The position numbers were made by a program, and so were the translations under genes. Of a stretch of DNA of 64,000 nucleotides, positions 50,358 through 58,659 are shown in pieces (positions within the stretch are counted from its first letter, which is position 1; each line of letters opens with the position of its first letter). The notes under the pieces are model-generated. The model saw only the letters and a program-made list of their open reading frames with translations, searched no databases and had not been told where the DNA came from. This DNA is from Beta vulgaris subsp. vulgaris (taxonomy: Eukaryota > Streptophyta > Magnoliopsida > Caryophyllales > Amaranthaceae). The DNA lies in contig NC_079209.1 in the NCBI RefSeq assembly GCF_026745355.1, positions 38,052,577 through 38,116,576 on the forward strand, written 5' to 3'.

Positions 50358-53210
50358 ATAATATATAATATATATATATATAAGTTTCTTATGGGGATAA
50401 AGTCATCTAGTTGGAGCTGGTACCTCAAAATTTTGAGCGGCCTAAGGAAGTGGAAAACATGTAAATGAGCTTAGTTTTGTTATTCTTTTGGATCATGATA
50501 GAAGGCTATGACCAGGAAGGAAAAAGGGGAACAATAGCAACAACATCTTCTAGATACTTGGCACAAACTTCCTTTTGAAATAGGTGACTATATTTGCCTT
50601 TAACTTAGGAGTCAAAAGTTGCAGAACAGTTCAAAGGGAAAAATTGAGCTAATTGAAGGAGGACCATTCAAGATTGTGCACAAGGAGGTGCGATGAATTA
50701 ACATAGCTTGAACAGATTGTAGTGCTAAAATGGAGAAATTAAGGAAAGGAGATGAACTTAGATTGATTAATAAAAGAACATATAGCAAATTGTAAGAATA
50801 TTCAAGCTTTGGAGAGGGTTGATCCGTCCCATTTGAACTCTTAAAAGCTCACCCAATTTCTCATCTATTTTCAACATGCCTTTGGCATTCTATGTTACTC
50901 TATATTTATACATTATACTACTTTCCTAACAAACAATCCAACTTATTCCCCAAGTACACTAATTAAAGAAGATAATATCTAAAATACCCTCCCGTCCTAA
51001 TATTTAGTTCTTAGCATGAGGACTATGATACTTCAAGTTTGGAAGAAGGAACTCGAGGACAAGTCTGTTTTAGAGGGGGGAGATCGATGCAGGAGTACTC
51101 CCTAATTTATCTTCAATATTTTATTTAGTTTGTTACATGGTTTTACTTGCTCCTTACAGGAAGGTTTTACACGTAACCAAATATATATTTTAATTTAATA
51201 AATTTAATTTTGTTAAAGTTAGTTTCCTATTCCAATTAGGAGAGTTAAGGAAGGGTAATGATTTTCCTAAGTCACGTATGAGTCTGATTTTGTAGCCTAT
51301 AAAGGACATATACTTTGAAATGGTATCTCAGTTTCAGGTTAATGAGAAATGATGAGTGTTTTGCTGTGTTTAATCCGTTCTGTAAAGCCAAGACCACTTA
51401 GTAAGATTTGTGTTTATCTTATTGACTGTGAATCTGTGACTATGAAAGATTTCATAGCCAAGACCACTTAGTAAGATTTCCAAAGTCACTTCATATTCCA
51501 AGACAAACATTGATTACTTTCATGATTTACTGCTAAATGACACAGCACAGATCCTACTGTTGGCAGGATGCAGAGGTCAATAGTTTACACACTACACCAT
51601 CCTACCATAACCAGCTAACGTTTGTGGAGAAGCAAGAAGATGTTTTTGCCATGTACTAGAAATCTTAGAAGTATAAAAGTCGGTATTTAATCTCATTCAG
51701 TATTCAACAAGTTATAAGCAAAGCAAGACGAGTAATCAGATATACTATGAGATTCCCAGCACTCAGAATGCAAGTAAACAATTATACAAAAAACAGGAGA
51801 TAGATATAAGAAAAAAAAAACTAACCAAGAACAAAGGAGCGATGTAATAATCGCCTTGCAAATATTCAAAAGACCTCGTGACCTTCTGCCTATAGTCAAA
51901 TACAATGTCCGCTGCATAAAAAAGAAACATATTAGAAATTAGATTTCACTAGTAGATAAAGGTAAGAGAAATCATCACATGATCCATAACTAGAATGACC
52001 ATCTTATACATTATTTGAATCGAATACAAAATGACCTATAAACCATTACATCTTGATGGATAGTTTGGTACAGAAAATTTTTCCTCAAACCATATACTAC
52101 TTTGTTGCTGTGATGTTACCAGATAAATCATTGTTTTTCTCCAATTATCTTTGATCACCTAAATTTCTTTGCAGTGTATTTGAATAAGTTTGGAGAGAAG
52201 GGAATGTGAAGGTTCATTTTCCTCATTTGGACATGGAAGTGAGGAAGGCAAGACAATTGATGAATTCTTTTTCCTTCCCCTAAACCAAATTCTCTCAATG
52301 CTTCCTCATGATCGCTAACCAAACACAGTGCAAGTGTTGTTTCGAATATTTCTTTTCAAGATGTGCTGTCATACATGATTCTCTTTGCACATATCTATCA
52401 TCTTCTTTCCATGAATAAAACTTTCATAGCCATTACAAAAGGTCAAGAAACCCCGGGTCTCTAACAATTATTTCTTTCATTTAGAATTAGTAGTCACATT
52501 GTCTCAAGTCAACCTCTTATAATTAAGAATATGACATTATTTCACAAAAACACCCTTAATAATTATTAAAATCTTACATATTGGCATATCAGAAAACTCA
52601 ATCATAAACCATACCTACATAAGGAAAATCGACAATTTTCCGAGAAATTATATGTGATTAACTCCTGACAGATAGACTTGTTGAAATTTCAAACATCCAA
52701 TAAACCCTAAATGATGTTAATATATGTGATAACTACTAATTCCATATGTTGTTTAAAATATAATTGAGATTTTAGCAACACAAAAAAATGCGACTAAAAA
52801 GCATTACAGTCTTTGCCGAGGAAATTGCCAGCGAAGAGGTCATCAATGACTCCAGACCTAGCACCAACAGTAATGTTGATATTATCAGCCTCAGCACCAA
52901 GCCTATAGAGATAATCATTCCCCTTGGCATCCTTTGCTTCCCACGATGATTGCTCCGATAATCGCTTCTTTCGTTGAGGAATTGAGGGACTTTCTGAACT
53001 CTTGTTGGAGTTATTGTCTTCAATTTCGTTTCCATTGTTTAATTCCTGAAAGATGGTGAACTTTTTAAAAGACACACGAAATCGAACAGGTTTTCTCGTT
53101 GATTGAGAGAGTTTTGGAGGAAAGGAGCTGAGGAATGAAAGAGATTGGAGATTGAAGAGTGATGATGTTGTTGTTGTTGTTGTGTTTATGGTGTTGATTA
53201 GGAGAGCCAT
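24695..53210 (-). CDS. Chloroplast Rubisco-activase-like AAA+ ATPase (AT1G73110 type), 12 exons over 28.5 kb
   Basis: Coding exons in transcript order: 53210-52808, 51911-51826, 47676-47667, 46159-46097, 43123-43010, 41076-41015, 39124-39070, 38966-38765, 33523-33417, 29012-28957, 26596-26504, 24802-24695. They sum to 1359 nt (452 residues plus TAG); every junction is GT-AG and phase-consistent. The product has a Ser/Thr-rich transit-peptide-like N-terminus, Walker A GGKGQGKT (residues 191-198), Walker B LVVNDID (252-258), [11 protein letters not shown] (sensor-1 region) and [10 protein letters not shown] (arginine-finger region). Length and motifs match the activase-like paralogue conserved in plants, not the main RCA; whether it remodels Rubisco is not settled. 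There is no redox C-terminal extension. Despite introns full of transposons, the frame is intact. Confidence 0.93.
25402..25603. repeat. 105-bp tandem duplication in intron 11
   Basis: The block beginning TTTTATTCCAACTATGTCAA recurs 105 bp later. Both copies run to GATAAATCCAA or GATGAATCCAA with a few differences. Confidence 0.75.
26504..26596 (-). CDS. Activase-like exon 11
   Basis: 93 nt, phase 0 at both ends. Encodes [20 protein letters not shown] followed by [11 protein letters not shown]. Acceptor TGTTAG, donor GTAGAA. Confidence 0.9.
27369..27572. mobile_element. Stowaway-like MITE in intron 10
   Basis: Ends CTTCTTCCGTT and complement AACGGATGAAG, each bordered by TA. 204 bp, with pyrimidine-rich stretches inside. 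Confidence 0.65.
27893..28128. mobile_element. Foldback/MITE-like element with an internal minisatellite
   Basis: About 29-bp imperfect inverted ends: GGACCGGGTTCACGATAACT against the complement of CATTGTGAACCATGTCC. Between them (27934-28105) are roughly eight degenerate copies of a 16-20-bp unit, TGATATAGTC plus a T-rich spacer. No clear target duplication was seen. It lies in intron 10 of the activase-like gene. Confidence 0.65.
28957..29012 (-). CDS. Activase-like exon 10
   Basis: 56 nt. Encodes [19 protein letters not shown], the conserved block after the FPNQ motif. Acceptor TGTGCAG, donor GTATGC. Confidence 0.92.
29565..29820. repeat. Duplicated block with CTC/CTT microsatellite
   Basis: Two related segments (about 29565-29665 and 29715-29815), each with GATAA, ATTGCATTAT and TTATTC followed by CCTCCTCCT-type repeats. 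Confidence 0.6.
31094..32339 (-). pseudogene. Copia pol fragment in intron 9
   Basis: A minus-strand piece of a Copia polyprotein. It has the linker region ([20 protein letters not shown], a Gln run, then [19 protein letters not shown]) at 32305-31778. Reverse transcriptase at 31591-31094 has [35 protein letters not shown] and [13 protein letters not shown] frame change between 31778 and 31591 and loss of both ends make it inert. No LTRs were seen. It ends at the MITE at 32340. Confidence 0.85.
32340..32629. mobile_element. MITE at the edge of the Copia fragment
   Basis: CTACGTAGTGCCCTTTTATT at the left is matched by the complement of GGGACACTATGTAG at the right. 290 bp, no coding capacity; superfamily not determined. 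Confidence 0.55.
33417..33523 (-). CDS. Activase-like exon 9
   Basis: 107 nt. Encodes [20 protein letters not shown] followed by [15 protein letters not shown]. Acceptor ATATCAG, donor GTAACA. Confidence 0.92.
34306..34560. mobile_element. Stowaway MITE in intron 8
   Basis: CTCCCTCTGTTTTTTTTTGT at the left, complement of GGAAAAAACAGAGGGAG at the right, TA on both sides (34304-34305 and 34561-34562). 255 bp. Confidence 0.85.
34600..35260 (+). pseudogene. Retrotransposon gag remnant
   Basis: A broken plus-strand reading. It includes [16 protein letters not shown] and [11 protein letters not shown] (35058-35255), similar to the gag N-domain of Copia elements (UBN2 type). The frame is interrupted several times. 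Confidence 0.5.
35440..35830 (+). pseudogene. LINE RNase H tail remnant
   Basis: The frame at 35590-35775 ends [20 protein letters not shown], resembling the C-terminal H-C-x-E/D-G-N-R-A-x-D motif of LINE RNase H domains. The upstream part is scrambled. Weak but specific. Confidence 0.4.
35893..36528 (+). repeat. 5' LTR (gag-only element)
   Basis: 636 bp. Contains an unusual GC-rich block at about 36098-36200 and a TATAAAAG-like sequence near 36260. Confidence 0.92.
36663..37365 (+). pseudogene. Copia gag remnant
   Basis: The frame 36663-37031 has the Copia gag N-domain: [20 protein letters not shown], then [20 protein letters not shown] and [14 protein letters not shown]. It stops, then continues brokenly to a zinc knuckle [14 protein letters not shown] (37231-37275). 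There the last cysteine is replaced by serine, and a stop follows near 37365. Confidence 0.8.
37945..38576 (+). repeat. 3' LTR (gag-only element)
   Basis: 632 bp, matching the 5' LTR with scattered substitutions and short indels. Confidence 0.92.
38765..38966 (-). CDS. Activase-like exon 8 (sensor 1, arginine finger region)
   Basis: 202 nt. Encodes [32 protein letters not shown], then [20 protein letters not shown] and RDGRMEKFY. Separated from exon 7 by the shortest intron of the gene (103 bp). Donor GTATGT. Confidence 0.94.
39070..39124 (-). CDS. Activase-like exon 7 (Walker B)
   Basis: 55 nt between ATACAG and GTGAGC. Encodes [18 protein letters not shown] plus one base; NDID carries the Mg2+/ATP acidic residues. 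Confidence 0.93.
39853..39874 (+). repeat. G-rich run, quadruplex candidate
   Basis: Runs of 8, 5 and 7 G separated by single T, in intron 6 on the strand that is the template for the host gene. The matching C runs would be in its transcript. Confidence 0.7.
41015..41076 (-). CDS. Activase-like exon 6
   Basis: 62 nt. Encodes [20 protein letters not shown] plus Q, ending before the less common donor GTCAGA. Phase 0 at its end. Confidence 0.92.
41535..41643 (+). mobile_element. Short tRNA-derived SINE
   Basis: About 109 bp flanked by 15-bp direct repeats TTGACTGTTCAYGCT (41520-41534 and 41644-41658, one mismatch). The body has an A-box-like ATAGTTCAATTG near 41546 and a B-box-like GGGATCGATTC at 41591, with a short A-rich 3' end. 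It lies in intron 5. Confidence 0.75.
42840..43691. repeat. Degenerate AATAAGTTC-type repeats
   Basis: Motifs such as AATAAGTTCCGATAAGTT recur near 42875, 43480, 43640 and 43675, and again at 44508-44530 beyond the Helitron. This suggests one repeat region split by the Helitron. Exon 5 (43010-43123) lies within the span. Confidence 0.4.
43010..43123 (-). CDS. Activase-like exon 5 (Walker A)
   Basis: 114 nt. Encodes [20 protein letters not shown] and [18 protein letters not shown]. The P-loop GGKGQGKT is intact. Acceptor TTGACAG, donor GTTAGA. Confidence 0.94.
43692..44507 (-). mobile_element. Helitron, minus orientation, intron 4
   Basis: On the minus strand it begins TCTATATATATCTATATC (ending at 44507) and ends with a CCGGGC...GTCCGGG hairpin, then TCAACAACTAG, followed by T. 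816 bp without coding capacity. Confidence 0.75.
44747..45934. repeat. 1.19-kb near-perfect palindrome with LTR-like arms (intron 4)
   Basis: Left arm 44747-45320 and right arm 45363-45934 (574 and 572 bp) are inverted copies with few mismatches around a 42-bp loop. Read on the plus strand, the right arm has a TATATATACACG TATA-like sequence followed by CAATAAA, like an LTR or a small transcription unit. GGGGAGCTTGGGTGTT occurs just outside the right arm and again near 46011. I found no target duplication. Confidence 0.9.
46097..46159 (-). CDS. Activase-like exon 4
   Basis: 63 nt after acceptor TTATTGCAG. Encodes [20 protein letters not shown] plus L and one base. Donor GTAAGC. Confidence 0.92.
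46937..47192. mobile_element. Stowaway MITE in intron 3
   Basis: CTCCGTCTATTTTTAAAAAG at the left, complement of CTAAAAATGGAGGGAG at the right, TA on each side. 256 bp. The interior shares TTGTGCATTGGCAA with the MITE at 329-578, so both are one subfamily. Confidence 0.88.
47667..47676 (-). CDS. Activase-like exon 3, a 10-nt microexon
   Basis: GATAAAGTTG between acceptor TGTGACAG and donor GTAAGT. It supplies Asp-Lys-Val plus the first base of the next Val. Without it, exon 2 (phase 0) and exon 4 (needs one base) do not join in frame; with it the product regains the D-K-V expected after the IAPLFL motif. Confidence 0.85.
48470..48602. mobile_element. Truncated Stowaway-like MITE
   Basis: Right end TTTAGAAACGGAGGAAG followed by TA. 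The left end is lost in a T tract. It is nested in the Gypsy remnant. Confidence 0.45.
50313..50382. repeat. TA microsatellite
   Basis: About 70 bp of interrupted (TA)n. Confidence 0.9.
51826..51911 (-). CDS. Activase-like exon 2
   Basis: 86 nt after acceptor TATGCAG. Encodes [20 protein letters not shown] and DYYIAPLFL, the strongly conserved activase N-domain block. Ends in phase 0 before GTTAGT. Confidence 0.92.
52808..53210 (-). CDS. Activase-like exon 1 (transit peptide and N-domain)
   Basis: 403 nt. Starts [19 protein letters not shown], Thr/Ser-rich as in chloroplast transit peptides, and continues to [20 protein letters not shown], then [20 protein letters not shown] before donor GTAATG. 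Ends in phase 1. Confidence 0.93.
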
Positions 53211-53454
53211 GACTGATGAGAGTAGAACAGTGGGAATTTTCAGTGGAGCTCAGCAAACGAAAAAAAAGTGGCCTAATCTCATAATAAGGTAAGGGGTCGT
53301 TTTTTTTGGTGATTTTGGCGCCACATATGTTAGCGAGAAAGCTATCTGCAACAACATATTGAAATACAGGAGTATTGTTTTTGGATTTTGCTATGGGTTT
53401 CTTTCCACTTGTTTTGAAATATTTTGTTGTCACCCTGAAACTTGCAGAGGCGGG

Positions 53455-53463
53455 ATTTTTATA
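53455..53463 (-). promoter_or_regulatory. Possible TATA box of the activase-like gene
   Basis: The complement reads TATAAAAAT, about 245 bp before the ATG and only about 20 bp from the LINE poly(A). An E2F-like TTTTGGCGCC lies at 53313-53322 between it and the ATG. Confidence 0.4.
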
Positions 53464-53522
53464 ACGGTGTCAAACTGTCTATGTTTTTTTTAACACAAAG
53501 TAGGGGTTATATAAATAAAGCA

Positions 53523-54092
53523 TGTAGGAGTTAAGGCTTGGAAAAGCCTTGGCTCATTTTCTTGTTTGTCCCACATTGCTTGTGGGAGGGAGTTTTCTCA
53601 TGTTTATATACTTCCTCTCTCCTTCCATCTATTGAGTTGTGACTAGAGATGCTTTTGTGGTTGGATGATATGTTGGGTTTGGGCTTGCTATCACACACGC
53701 GCGCGCCGCCCGCCCGGACCGGGCCAGGGCCTTGGGCTTTGGGGACTTAACTTAACTAAAGTTTTGGACCCGGGAGCTACGCGCCCATTGATTTCTGTCT
53801 TGATTACTATCCGTTTTTTGGCTTGATTCTTCCCTATAAAATCAGAGCCATTCTGTTCAGAGACACAAAACAACAAACACTCTTCTCTCTTCCTGGGTTT
53901 TCGTGCTATTCTCTAAAGCTTAGTTTGCTAGTGGTGGCATTCTGAGCTACTGTGTTAACCTTGGGGAGCATTCCGGCCAAGATCGATAACCACCAGTGTC
54001 GGGCCGTAATCGCTTTCAAGTCAGTGATCTCCTATCACGGCACAGTATTTGAAAGCTTATTTTTCTGCCTTTGCGAACCGATTATTCCAACA
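53523..54092 (+). repeat. 5' LTR of Copia element in LINE
   Basis: 570 bp. A short GGGCCTTGGGCTTTGGGG tract and a TATAAAATC sequence near 53835 are seen. It lacks a segment present in the other LTR. Confidence 0.93.
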
Positions 54093-54119
54093 ATTTGAAA
54101 GCGATTATTAATATTTGCA

Positions 54120-54487
54120 ATGGCAGAAAGTTCAACCAAATCAATGGCTCACCTGTCCAAACTTGAGTCCCTTGATGGAAATAACTACAAACGCTGGGCT
54201 CAAAAACTTCTTATGTTTTTCGAGCAACTGGATATTGACTATGTCTTGTTCAGTGACTGTCCCACTGCCATTACGGCTACTGCTGATTCAAATTCTCCTT
54301 CTGCTGCTGTCATTAAACAGAATGAGGATAAAATTCTGAAATATGAAAAAGATAATAAAACAGTTCGTTTCCATCTCCTTAATCTGATGACTAATAATTT
54401 GTTTGATTTGTTCATGGTTCATAAGTCATCCAAACTGATTTGGGAGGCCCTTGAGAAAAAATTGTTTTTGAGGCTGACAAGGTTGTA
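54120..54487 (+). pseudogene. Copia gag N-terminal fragment
   Basis: Starts MAESSTKSMAHLSKLESLDG and has NNYKRWAQKLLMFFEQL, the Copia gag N-domain. The frame ends at 54487, where gag C-terminus, zinc knuckle and protease are missing. A deletion joins gag directly to the pre-integrase region. Confidence 0.85.
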
Positions 54488-57297
54488 ATGACTCGTGGAG
54501 GGGAATTTGTGGGGAAAGGGTATCTGAGTGGGGGTTTGTTTATTTTAAATGTTGCTTCTTCTGTATCTGCTATTAATAAAACTGTTTGTGGTTCTGCTTA
54601 TATTGCTGAGTCTTTAAATTTATGGCACGGTAGATTAGGACATGTGAATGTTGCTTCTATTAAGAGACTAAGAACCTTAGAATTGATTCCTAATCTGTCC
54701 TCAACCGAGTTTTCTAAGTGTCCTATTTGTGTTGAAGCAAAATTTACCAAGAAACCTTGCAAAACTGTGACTCAAAGGACCACCCAACTTCTAGAATTGG
54801 TTCATACAGACTTAGCTGACTTTCAGAACACTAGAAGTAGAGGAGGAAAATTCTGGTATATTTCCTTTGTTGATGATTACTCGAGGTTCACTAAGTTATA
54901 CCTTCTTAAGACCAAAAGTGAGGCAGGGGAAGCTTTTTTGAAGTATAAAGCCGAGGTAGAAAACCAACTTGATAGGAAAATCAAGAGGGTTAGGTCTGAT
55001 AGGGGTAGAGAATATGAGAACTTCTCTTGGAATGACCATTGTGAGAAATTGGGAATCATTCATGAACTTAGTGCTCCTTATGTACCCCAACAAAATGGTA
55101 TAGCTGAAAGGAAAAATAGGTCCTTGAAAAATATGATGAATGCTATGCTTGTAAGTTCTAGGTTGCCTGATGAAATGTGGGGGAAGCTGTTCTTTCAGCC
55201 TGTCATGTTCTTAACCGAGTTCCTCACAAAAGATTAGATAAGACCCCTTATGAGCTATGGAAGGGTTATCCTCCAAACTTGAGTTTTCTAAGAGTGTGGG
55301 GGTGTCTAGCCAAAGTTGGGCTTCCTGACTATAAAAAGTCAAACATAGGACCTAAGACTTTTGATGCTGTATTCATTGGTTATGCTCATGCTGCATATAG
55401 ATTCATGTCTTTGAGTGATAGGTCTATCTGTGAGTACAGAGATGCTGATTTTTTGAACATGTTTTCCTTTGAAAAAAGGTGATGTTGCATCTGTGCCTTC
55501 TTGTTCTTCTCCTGCTGTTGATTTATCTACTTGTTCTACGCATGATGTTCTACCTACTTGTGATACTCCTGCTGATTTGACTTTGAGTAGTAGTTCAGTT
55601 GACATGCATGCTAGTAGTTCCTCTGTCGTAGATGAGCCTAGGAGAAGTAAGAGACCTAGAGTAGCAAAAGACTTTGGTTCTGATTTTGTTACTGCTTTTC
55701 TATCTGAAAGTTCTTGTGTTGACTTGTTGAGTGATGAACTAGTTTATGCTTTCATGATAGAAGAGGACCCAAAGACCTTTGATGAGGCAATGAGATCTGT
55801 GGATGCAGTTTTTGGAAAGAGGCCATTAAGAGCGAGTTAGATTCCATAGTGTCTAACTCTACTTGGGAGTTGACTGACTTACCTAAGGGATCAAAGACCA
55901 TAGATAGTAAATGGATCTTTAAAAAGAAATTGAGACCTGATGGAACTATCGAGAGGTTTAAAGCTAGGCTTGTCATCAGGGGCTTCACTCAGAGGAAAGG
56001 ACTAGATCACTTGAACTTATTCTCCTGTGACTAAGATAGCCACTATTAGGACCCTGCTTGCTCTTGCTGCTATTCATGACTTAGTTATACATCAGATGGA
56101 TGTTAAGACTGCTTTCCTGAATGGTGACTTAGAGGAGGAGATTTACATGTCTCAACCTGAGGGTTTCGTGGTGTTAGGTCAAGAAGATAAAGTGTGCAAA
56201 TTGAGGAAGTCCTTATATGGTCTCAAACAAGCACCAAAACAATGGTATGAAAAATTTGATAGTACTGTGGTCAAATGGTTTCATTGTAAACAATTCTGAT
56301 TCTTGTTTTATTCAAAATTGATAGGATCAGATTGTGTGATTATATGTCTTTATGTGGATGACATGCTGTTTTTGGTAACAACTTAAAGGTGGTTAATGAT
56401 ACTAAATTTTCTTGTCTTCAAAATTTGAGATGAAAAATTTGGGGAAGCTGATGTGATTTTAGGAGTCAGACTTAAGAGAGTCTCCGGTCGCATTTCCCTT
56501 AGCCAGTCTCATTATGTGGAAAAGGTGCTTAAAAAGTTTAATTCCTTTGATGTTGTTCCAGTGAGTTCTCCCTATGATTCTAGTATTCATTTGACCAAGA
56601 ACTTAGGTGAAAGTGTCTCTCAAAGTGAATATGCGAAAATCATAGGTAGTTTGATGTACCTCATGAACTGTACTCGACCTGACATAGCTTATGCAGTGAG
56701 TAGACTTAGTAGATATACACATAACCCTAGTAATGAACACTGGAGTGCCTTCATCGTCTTCTCAGATACCTAAAAGGAACTGTTGATTTTTGTTTGCACT
56801 ATTCTAAATTTCCTGCTGTTCTTGAAGGATTTTGTGATGCAAACTGGGTATCTGGTAATGATGAGATCAGTTCAACTAGTGGCTATGTGTTTACCCTTGG
56901 TGGTGGTGCTATATCGTGGAAGTCTTCGAAACAGACTTGTATAGCACGTTCCACCATGGAGTCTGAGTTCATTGCCCTCGAGTTGGCAGGGCAAGAAGCT
57001 GAATGGTTGAGAAACTTGTTGTCTGATGTTCCATTATGGGGTGGACAGAGTTCACCTGTCTCTCTTCATTGTGATTCTCAAGCAGCCATTGGTGTTGCTA
57101 AGAACAGTGTCTACAATGGTAAGAAGAGACACATACGGATCAGACATGGAGTCGTCAAACAACTCCTGAAAAATGGGGTGATTTCTTTGGACTATGTGAG
57201 GTCCGAAAGAAATCTTGCAGACCCCTTTACTAAGGGGTTATCTAGGAGAGTTGTCCTAGAGTCGTCGAGGGGGATGGGGCTAAAGCCCATTAGTTGA
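54488..57297 (+). pseudogene. Copia integrase, reverse transcriptase and RNase H, frameshifted
   Basis: Pre-integrase LWHGRLGHVNVASIKRL, then integrase with LVHTDLADF, KRVRSDRGREYE and PQQNGIAERKN (the D, D and E residues are present) at 54488-55237. A shift then leads to the C-terminal part at 55177-55482. Reverse transcriptase pieces follow: RFKARLVIRGFTQRKG, then VIHQMDVKTAFLNGDLEEEI and [17 protein letters not shown], then LYVDDML near 56352, then SQSHYVEKVLKKF (56453-56773). RNase H at 56794-57294 has [21 protein letters not shown] and [16 protein letters not shown]. At least five frame changes make it inactive. Confidence 0.88.
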
Positions 57298-57836
57298 GAT
57301 CTTATGGTGGATACCCGTTTGTGGTCAAACGAAGCCATGAAATCTTAACTTGCACTACATTTCCCATCCCTATGACACATGGTAGTGCTTTTATCCATAG
57401 CCTATTGGTGGTGCTTCTGAGACGCACTTGATGGATATACATTGAGAGGTTGAGCATTTTGCTCTTAATAGTTCCATATCCCTTCGGGGTGGTGTTATTG
57501 AGAAACACTTGATGGACTACCTACGTAAGTGTGGAGGTTAAGCCGCCTTCTATGAAAGACTGGGCTGTCTTTCTAGAGCACTTATTAGACCCAAGGAATG
57601 CGCATGGCTATAAAGCGCTTGTGATGTATCGCGGAGATTGCACGATCTTAAGGTAGGTATGTGTTGTGGGGGTCTCAACGGAACTCTGGTGAGTTCAAGA
57701 GTAATTCACTCACTAGATAGTAAGTTGTTGCCTCATTTCACTATGCATCAATTCAAATCGAAAGATATTGGTGCTTAAGTACTTTCCTTTCCTTACCCAG
57801 GAATTTCTTTTGCTTTTCTGAGCCTTTGTGGGGGAT

Positions 57837-58555
57837 TGTAGGAGTTAAGGCTTGGAAAAGCCTTGGCTCATTTTCTTGTTTGTCCCACATTGCTTGTGGG
57901 AGGGAGTTTTCTCATGTTTATATACTTCCTCTCTCCTTCCATCTATTGAGTTGTGACTAGAGATGCTTTTGTGGTTGGATGATATGTTGGTTTGGGCTTG
58001 CTATCACACACGCGCGCGCCGCCCGCCCGGACCGGGCCAGGGCCATGGGCCATGGGCCATGGGCCTTGGGCCTTGGGCCTTGGGCCTTGGGCTTTGGGCT
58101 TTGGGCTTTGGGCTTTGGGGAATAAACTTAACTTAACTAAAGTTTTGGACCCGGGAGCTACGCGTATGTGGCCGTTGGAATTCTGTAACGTTTTACCGTT
58201 ACAGTATTCATGGCAATCCCTAATTATCCGCCCATTGATTTCTGTCTTGATTACTATCCGTTTTTTGGCTTGATTCTTCCCTATAAAATCAGAGCCATTC
58301 TGTTCAGTCAGAGACACAAAACAACAAACACTCTTCTCTCTTCTCTTCTCTCTTCCTGGGTTTTCGTGCTATTCTCTAAAGCTTAGTTTGCTAGTGGTGG
58401 CATTCTGAGCTACTGTGTTAACCTTGGGGAGCATTCCGGCCAAGATCGATAACCACCAGTGTCGGGCCGTAATCGCTTTCAAGTCAGTGATCTCCTATCA
58501 CGGCACAGTATTTGAAAGCTTATTTTTCTGCCTTTGCGAACCGATTATTCCAACA
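57837..58555 (+). repeat. 3' LTR of Copia element in LINE
   Basis: 719 bp. Contains an expanded 7-bp repeat (GGGCCAT, GGGCCTT, GGGCTTT; 58041-58119) and an extra segment around 58165-58230. Confidence 0.93.
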
Positions 58556-58659
58556 AAGCAGTCACTTACACCATAGAGTCATAATACAGCTATAACTGGA
58601 AACTAACATCACAAAATTATCCAGCTTATGATAGTTTTTAAAGTCCATCTTAAACCTAG

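Larger units (their letters stand above)
47931..51490 (+). mobile_element. Decayed Gypsy LTR retrotransposon in intron 2
   Basis: A degenerate 5' LTR (about 47931-48299) is followed by the Met primer site TTGGTATCAAGAGCC (48308-48322). A related 3' LTR starts TGCAGGAG at 51088. They share GGTTTTACTTGCYCCTTA and TTTTGTAGCCTA. Before the 3' LTR are a Gypsy-like pol tail ([12 protein letters not shown]) and the purine tract AGAGGGGGGAGA. The interior is heavily rearranged. The right end is unclear. Confidence 0.65.
53523..58555 (+). mobile_element. Copia LTR retrotransposon inserted in the LINE 3' UTR
   Basis: LTRs 53523-54092 and 57837-58555 begin TGTAGGAGTTAAGGC and end ATTATTCCAACA. The target duplication AAGCA is at 53518-53522 and 58556-58560. 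The LTRs differ in length (570 and 719 bp), mainly from a repeat expansion and a 65-bp segment missing on the left. Pol domains are in Copia order on the plus strand. Confidence 0.94.

Noticed and set aside
50313..50382. Matrix-attachment or origin-like AT tract
   Set aside because: Plain TA microsatellite; nothing beyond base composition supports another role.
52808..53210. Naming the gene as the main Rubisco activase RCA
   Set aside because: The N-terminal block, the [12 protein letters not shown] and [16 protein letters not shown] segments and the C-terminus fit the separate AT1G73110-type paralogue better.
57992..58273. Gly/Trp/Leu repeat protein on the plus strand
   Set aside because: Translation of the 7-bp GC-rich repeat in the LTR; the other strand gives a similar low-complexity frame.
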